Source: Gemmatimonadaceae bacterium (GTDB taxonomy: Bacteria; Gemmatimonadota; Gemmatimonadetes; Gemmatimonadales; Gemmatimonadaceae). Taken from it: a stretch of DNA of 7,868 nt. The translations under genes and the position numbers were made by a program. The DNA is taken from assembly GCA_019689955.1 (NCBI GenBank), contig JADGGM010000115.1, forward strand, positions 1-7,868, given 5' to 3'. Positions 5,513-7,868 of the stretch are shown here, piece by piece. Every line of letters starts with the position of its first letter. Position 1 is the stretch's first letter. Below the pieces are notes generated by a model. That model was given only the letters and a program-made list of their open reading frames with translations, was not told the origin of the DNA and did not search any database.

Positions 5513-7777
5513 TTACTTGAAGCGCATCCCGTTCGGCGCGATCTCGCCCGGCTTGAAGGTGCGCGGCGCCGACTGCGACGCGGGCCGGCCGGCGGGGCGC
5601 GTGGCGCGCTGGCGGGGCGCGGGCTGACCGGGCTTCCCCGGGTTCCCGCTCTTCATCGACAGCGCGATCCGGTTGCGCTCGAGGTCGACCGAGAGCACGC
5701 GCACGCGCACCTTCTGCCCCACGCGCACCACGGTGTTGGGGTCGGCCACGTACCGATCGGCGAGCTGCGAGACGTGCACGAGCCCATCCTGGTGCACGCC
5801 GATGTCCACGAACGCGCCGAAGGCGACGATGTTCGTGACGACGCCGTCGAGCTCCATCCCTTCCTTCAAGTCCTTGGGCTCGCGCACGTCGTCGCGGAAC
5901 GCGGGCGGCTCGAAGGCGCTGCGCGGGTCGCGCCCGGGTTTGCGCAGCTCGGCCAGGATGTCGTCGAGCGTCGGGCGGCCGACGCCGTCGCCGACGTAGC
6001 GGTCGGGCTCGATGCGCTTCAGCAGCGCGTCGTTGCCGATCAGCTCCGCGAGCGGCACGCCGAGGTCCGCGGCCATGCGCTCCACGAGCGGGTAGCGCTC
6101 CGGGTGGACGGCCGAGGCATCGAGCGGGTGCGCGCCGCCGCGCACGCGCAGAAAGCCCGCGGCCTGCTCGAACGCCTTGGCGCCGAGGCGGGGGACCTCC
6201 ATCAGCTCCCCCCGCGCGCGCACGCCGCCGCGCTCGTCGCGCCACTTCACGATGTTCGCCGCCAGCGCGGGGCCGATCCCGGCCACGTACGAGAGGAGCT
6301 GGACCGACGCGGTGTTCACCTCGACGCCGACGCGGTTCACGCAGCTCTCCACCACCTCGTCGAGCCGCTGCTTGAGCCGCGGCTGCGAGACGTCGTGCTG
6401 GTACTGCCCCACGCCGATCGACTTGGGGTCGATCTTCACGAGCTCGGCGAGCGGGTCCTGCAACCGGCGCGCGATGGAGACGGCGCCGCGGAGCGAGACG
6501 TCGAGGTCGGGGAGCTCCGTGCGGGCCACGTCCGAAGCCGAGTAAACCGACGCCCCGGCCTCGTTGACCACGACCACCTGCGGGCGATCGAGCCCGCGCT
6601 CGCGGAGCGTGTCGCGCACGAGCGCCTCCGTCTCGCGCGACGCGGTCCCGTTGCCGATGGCGATGAGCTCCGCGTCGAGGCGCGCGATGAGGGCGAGCAG
6701 CGTCGCGGCGAACCGGTCGGGCTGATGGAGGAAGATGGTGTCGGTCGCCACCACCGCGCCGGTGCGCGACACCGCCGCGACCTTCACGCCGGTGCGGAAG
6801 CCGGGGTCGAGCCCGATCACCACGCGCTCCCCGGCCGGGGGGGCGAGCAGCAGCTGCTCGAGGTTTCGCCCGAAGATCGCGATCGCCTCCTCGTCGGCGC
6901 GCGTCTTGAGCTCGACGCGCAGGTCGATCTCCACCGCGGGAGCGATGAGGCGCTTGTACGCGTCCTGCACGACGAGCCGCATCTGCGCCGGCACGGCGTG
7001 CCGCGCGGCGTACTCCTGCTCCAGCTCGCCCACGATCCGCTCGGCCGGCGCTTCGATGTTCCAGACGAGGAACCCTTCGGTCTCGCCGCGCCGGATGGCG
7101 AGCATGCGGTGCGAAGGGATCTCGGCGAGCGGCTGCGCGAAGTCGTAGTAATCCTGGAACTTCGAGACCTCATTCTCCTTCCCCGTGATCGCACGCGAGC
7201 GCACACGCCCCTCGCGCCGCATCACGTCGCGGATGCGGCCGCGCAGCTCGGCGTTCTCGGCGATGCGCTCGGCCAGGATGTCGCGCGCGCCGGCGAGCGC
7301 GTGCGCCACATCGGGGACCTCCTTCTCCGCGTTCACGTACGCCGCCGCTTCGCGCTCGAGCGCCGCCTCGTCGTGCGCGCCCGCCCAGAGCAGGCCGGCC
7401 AGGGGCTCGAGCCCTCGCTCGCGGGCGATCAGCGCGCGCGTGCGGCGCTTGGGCTTGAAGGGGAGATACAGGTCCTCCAGCGCCTGCTTCGTCTCGGCGC
7501 GCGCGAGCTGCGCCTGGAGCTCGGGGGTGAGCTTCCCCTGCTCCTCGATGCTCTTGATGATCGCGGCGCGGCGCTCCTCCAGCTCGCGGAGATACTGCGC
7601 ACGGTCGCGCACCTCGCGAAGCTGGACCTCGTCGAGGCCGCCGGTGGCCTCCTTGCGGTATCGGGCGATGAACGGGAGGGTGTTCCCTTCGTCGAACAGC
7701 GCGAGCGCGCCGGCGACCTGTTGCGGGGCGAGCGAGAGCTCGCGGGCTACGGTGGAGATGAGCGTCTGCGACACCAT
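5513..7777 (-). CDS. tex: Tex, S1-domain RNA-binding transcription accessory protein (YhgF family)
   Basis: A complete 754-residue cytoplasmic nucleic-acid-binding protein. Family members bind RNA or ssDNA, associate with the transcription machinery and affect expression of toxins, virulence or stress genes; the detailed mechanism is unsettled. Residues 1-200 form the helical N-terminal region, with the family hallmark DEGNTLPFIARYRKEATGGL (29-48) and EDLYLPFKPKRRTR (101-114). Residues 318-445 are the YqgF/RNase H-like domain: DPGFRTG (324-330), GNGTASRETE (375-384) and D441 in RRLQDP. Residues 480-560 form the helix-hairpin-helix part (VAGIGPALAANIV 498-510, VPRLGAKAFEQAAGFLR 528-544). Residues 637-709 are an S1 domain (GVVTNIVAFGAFVDIGVHQD 645-664). 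The tail 711-754 is Gly/Pro/Arg-rich and ends FKPGEIAPNGMRFK. Length is close to E. coli YhgF. The start at 7777 fits the family N-terminus, although the Shine-Dalgarno sequence is weak (AGG 3 bases upstream). It is convergent with the helicase fusion, with no evident functional link. Confidence 0.96.
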   Translation of the reverse strand: MVSQTLISTVARELSLAPQQVAGALALFDEGNTLPFIARYRKEATGGLDEVQLREVRDRAQYLRELEERRAAIIKSIEEQGKLTPELQAQLARAETKQALEDLYLPFKPKRRTRALIARERGLEPLAGLLWAGAHDEAALEREAAAYVNAEKEVPDVAHALAGARDILAERIAENAELRGRIRDVMRREGRVRSRAITGKENEVSKFQDYYDFAQPLAEIPSHRMLAIRRGETEGFLVWNIEAPAERIVGELEQEYAARHAVPAQMRLVVQDAYKRLIAPAVEIDLRVELKTRADEEAIAIFGRNLEQLLLAPPAGERVVIGLDPGFRTGVKVAAVSRTGAVVATDTIFLHQPDRFAATLLALIARLDAELIAIGNGTASRETEALVRDTLRERGLDRPQVVVVNEAGASVYSASDVARTELPDLDVSLRGAVSIARRLQDPLAELVKIDPKSIGVGQYQHDVSQPRLKQRLDEVVESCVNRVGVEVNTASVQLLSYVAGIGPALAANIVKWRDERGGVRARGELMEVPRLGAKAFEQAAGFLRVRGGAHPLDASAVHPERYPLVERMAADLGVPLAELIGNDALLKRIEPDRYVGDGVGRPTLDDILAELRKPGRDPRSAFEPPAFRDDVREPKDLKEGMELDGVVTNIVAFGAFVDIGVHQDGLVHVSQLADRYVADPNTVVRVGQKVRVRVLSVDLERNRIALSMKSGNPGKPGQPAPRQRATRPAGRPASQSAPRTFKPGEIAPNGMRFK

Positions 7778-7800
7778 CGGCCTGAGGAAGGGTGAAGCGA

Positions 7801-7828
7801 GGGGAGCGCGCCGGCTGCGGCGCGCCCC
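7801..7828. promoter_or_regulatory. Strong hairpin in the tex leader
   Basis: GGGG-AG-CGCGCC (7801-7812) pairs with GGCGCGCCCC (7819-7828) with a two-base bulge and a 6-base loop. It lies between the AT-rich patch at 7834-7841 and the tex ATG. It therefore falls in the predicted 5' untranslated region of tex, 24 bases upstream of the start codon. It could stabilise the mRNA or be a protein-binding site. Confidence 0.45.
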
Positions 7829-7833
7829 AGTCT

Positions 7834-7839
7834 CTTATA
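7834..7839 (-). promoter_or_regulatory. -10-like element of the tex promoter
   Basis: TATAAG on the minus strand (5 of 6 to the -10 consensus) stands in a conspicuous AT-rich island (7833-7846) within GC-rich DNA, about 55 bases before the tex ATG. No good -35 box is visible at 17-18 bases upstream. The core TTATAA (7835-7840) is symmetric, so the same patch could also serve a gene transcribed rightward beyond the window. Confidence 0.4.
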
Positions 7840-7868
7840 AACAAATCCGCACCCACCCGCCACGCCGT

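Noticed and set aside
5774..7795. 673-codon open frame on the plus strand, antisense to tex
   Set aside because: Its composition is His/Arg/Glu/Leu-rich without any domain, as expected for a mirror frame of a GC-rich gene. The opposite frame is an unmistakable Tex.
1..7868. Phage-defence or mobile-element island
   Set aside because: No integrase, transposase, terminal repeats, tRNA or toxin-antitoxin pair is visible, and base composition looks uniform. The nuclease-helicase is better explained as a repair enzyme, though a defence role for such fusions cannot be strictly excluded from one window.

Overview
This is a GC-rich window (roughly 70% by eye, with strong G/C preference at third codon positions) from a bacterium with an outer membrane. 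The clues are a short lipoprotein whose lipobox cysteine is not followed by Asp, an EmrB/QacA-type efflux pump, and a Tex protein with a long Gly/Pro/Arg tail. The gene content and style, including a small lipoprotein with a carboxypeptidase-regulatory-like fold, recall Gemmatimonadota or another GC-rich soil lineage. That placement is an impression, not a demonstrated result. There are no tRNA or rRNA genes, insertion sequences, CRISPR arrays or other mobile elements.

Layout. From 1 to 1554 on the minus strand lies a DHA2-family (14-helix) drug/H+ antiporter; its start is inside the window and its last residues run off the left edge. Between it and the next gene (1555-1623) there is a good sigma70-type promoter, followed at once by a large palindrome that reaches into the pump's Shine-Dalgarno sequence. 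From 1624 to 2109 on the minus strand is a 161-residue lipoprotein. A 232-base divergent region (2110-2341) holds three small inverted repeats and a weak plus-strand promoter candidate. From 2342 to 5503 on the plus strand is the main gene: a 1053-residue fusion of an EndoQ-type PHP endonuclease with a UvrD/Rep-type superfamily 1 helicase, ending in a pentapeptide that looks like a sliding-clamp-binding motif. Nine bases later, convergent on the minus strand, tex (5513-7777) encodes the S1-domain transcription accessory protein. The last 91 bases hold its leader, with a strong hairpin and an AT-rich promoter-like patch.

How the genes relate. The pump and lipoprotein are in tandem, but the internal promoter suggests the pump is also expressed on its own. 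The nuclease-helicase fusion has no co-oriented partner in the window and is probably transcribed alone. The fusion, the putative clamp motif and the shortened 2B region of the helicase are the most interesting content. Together they suggest a single-chain enzyme that nicks 5' to deaminated bases and then unwinds the damaged strand. PHP-UvrD fusion proteins as such probably already exist in databases, so the novelty lies in function and details rather than in the fusion alone.
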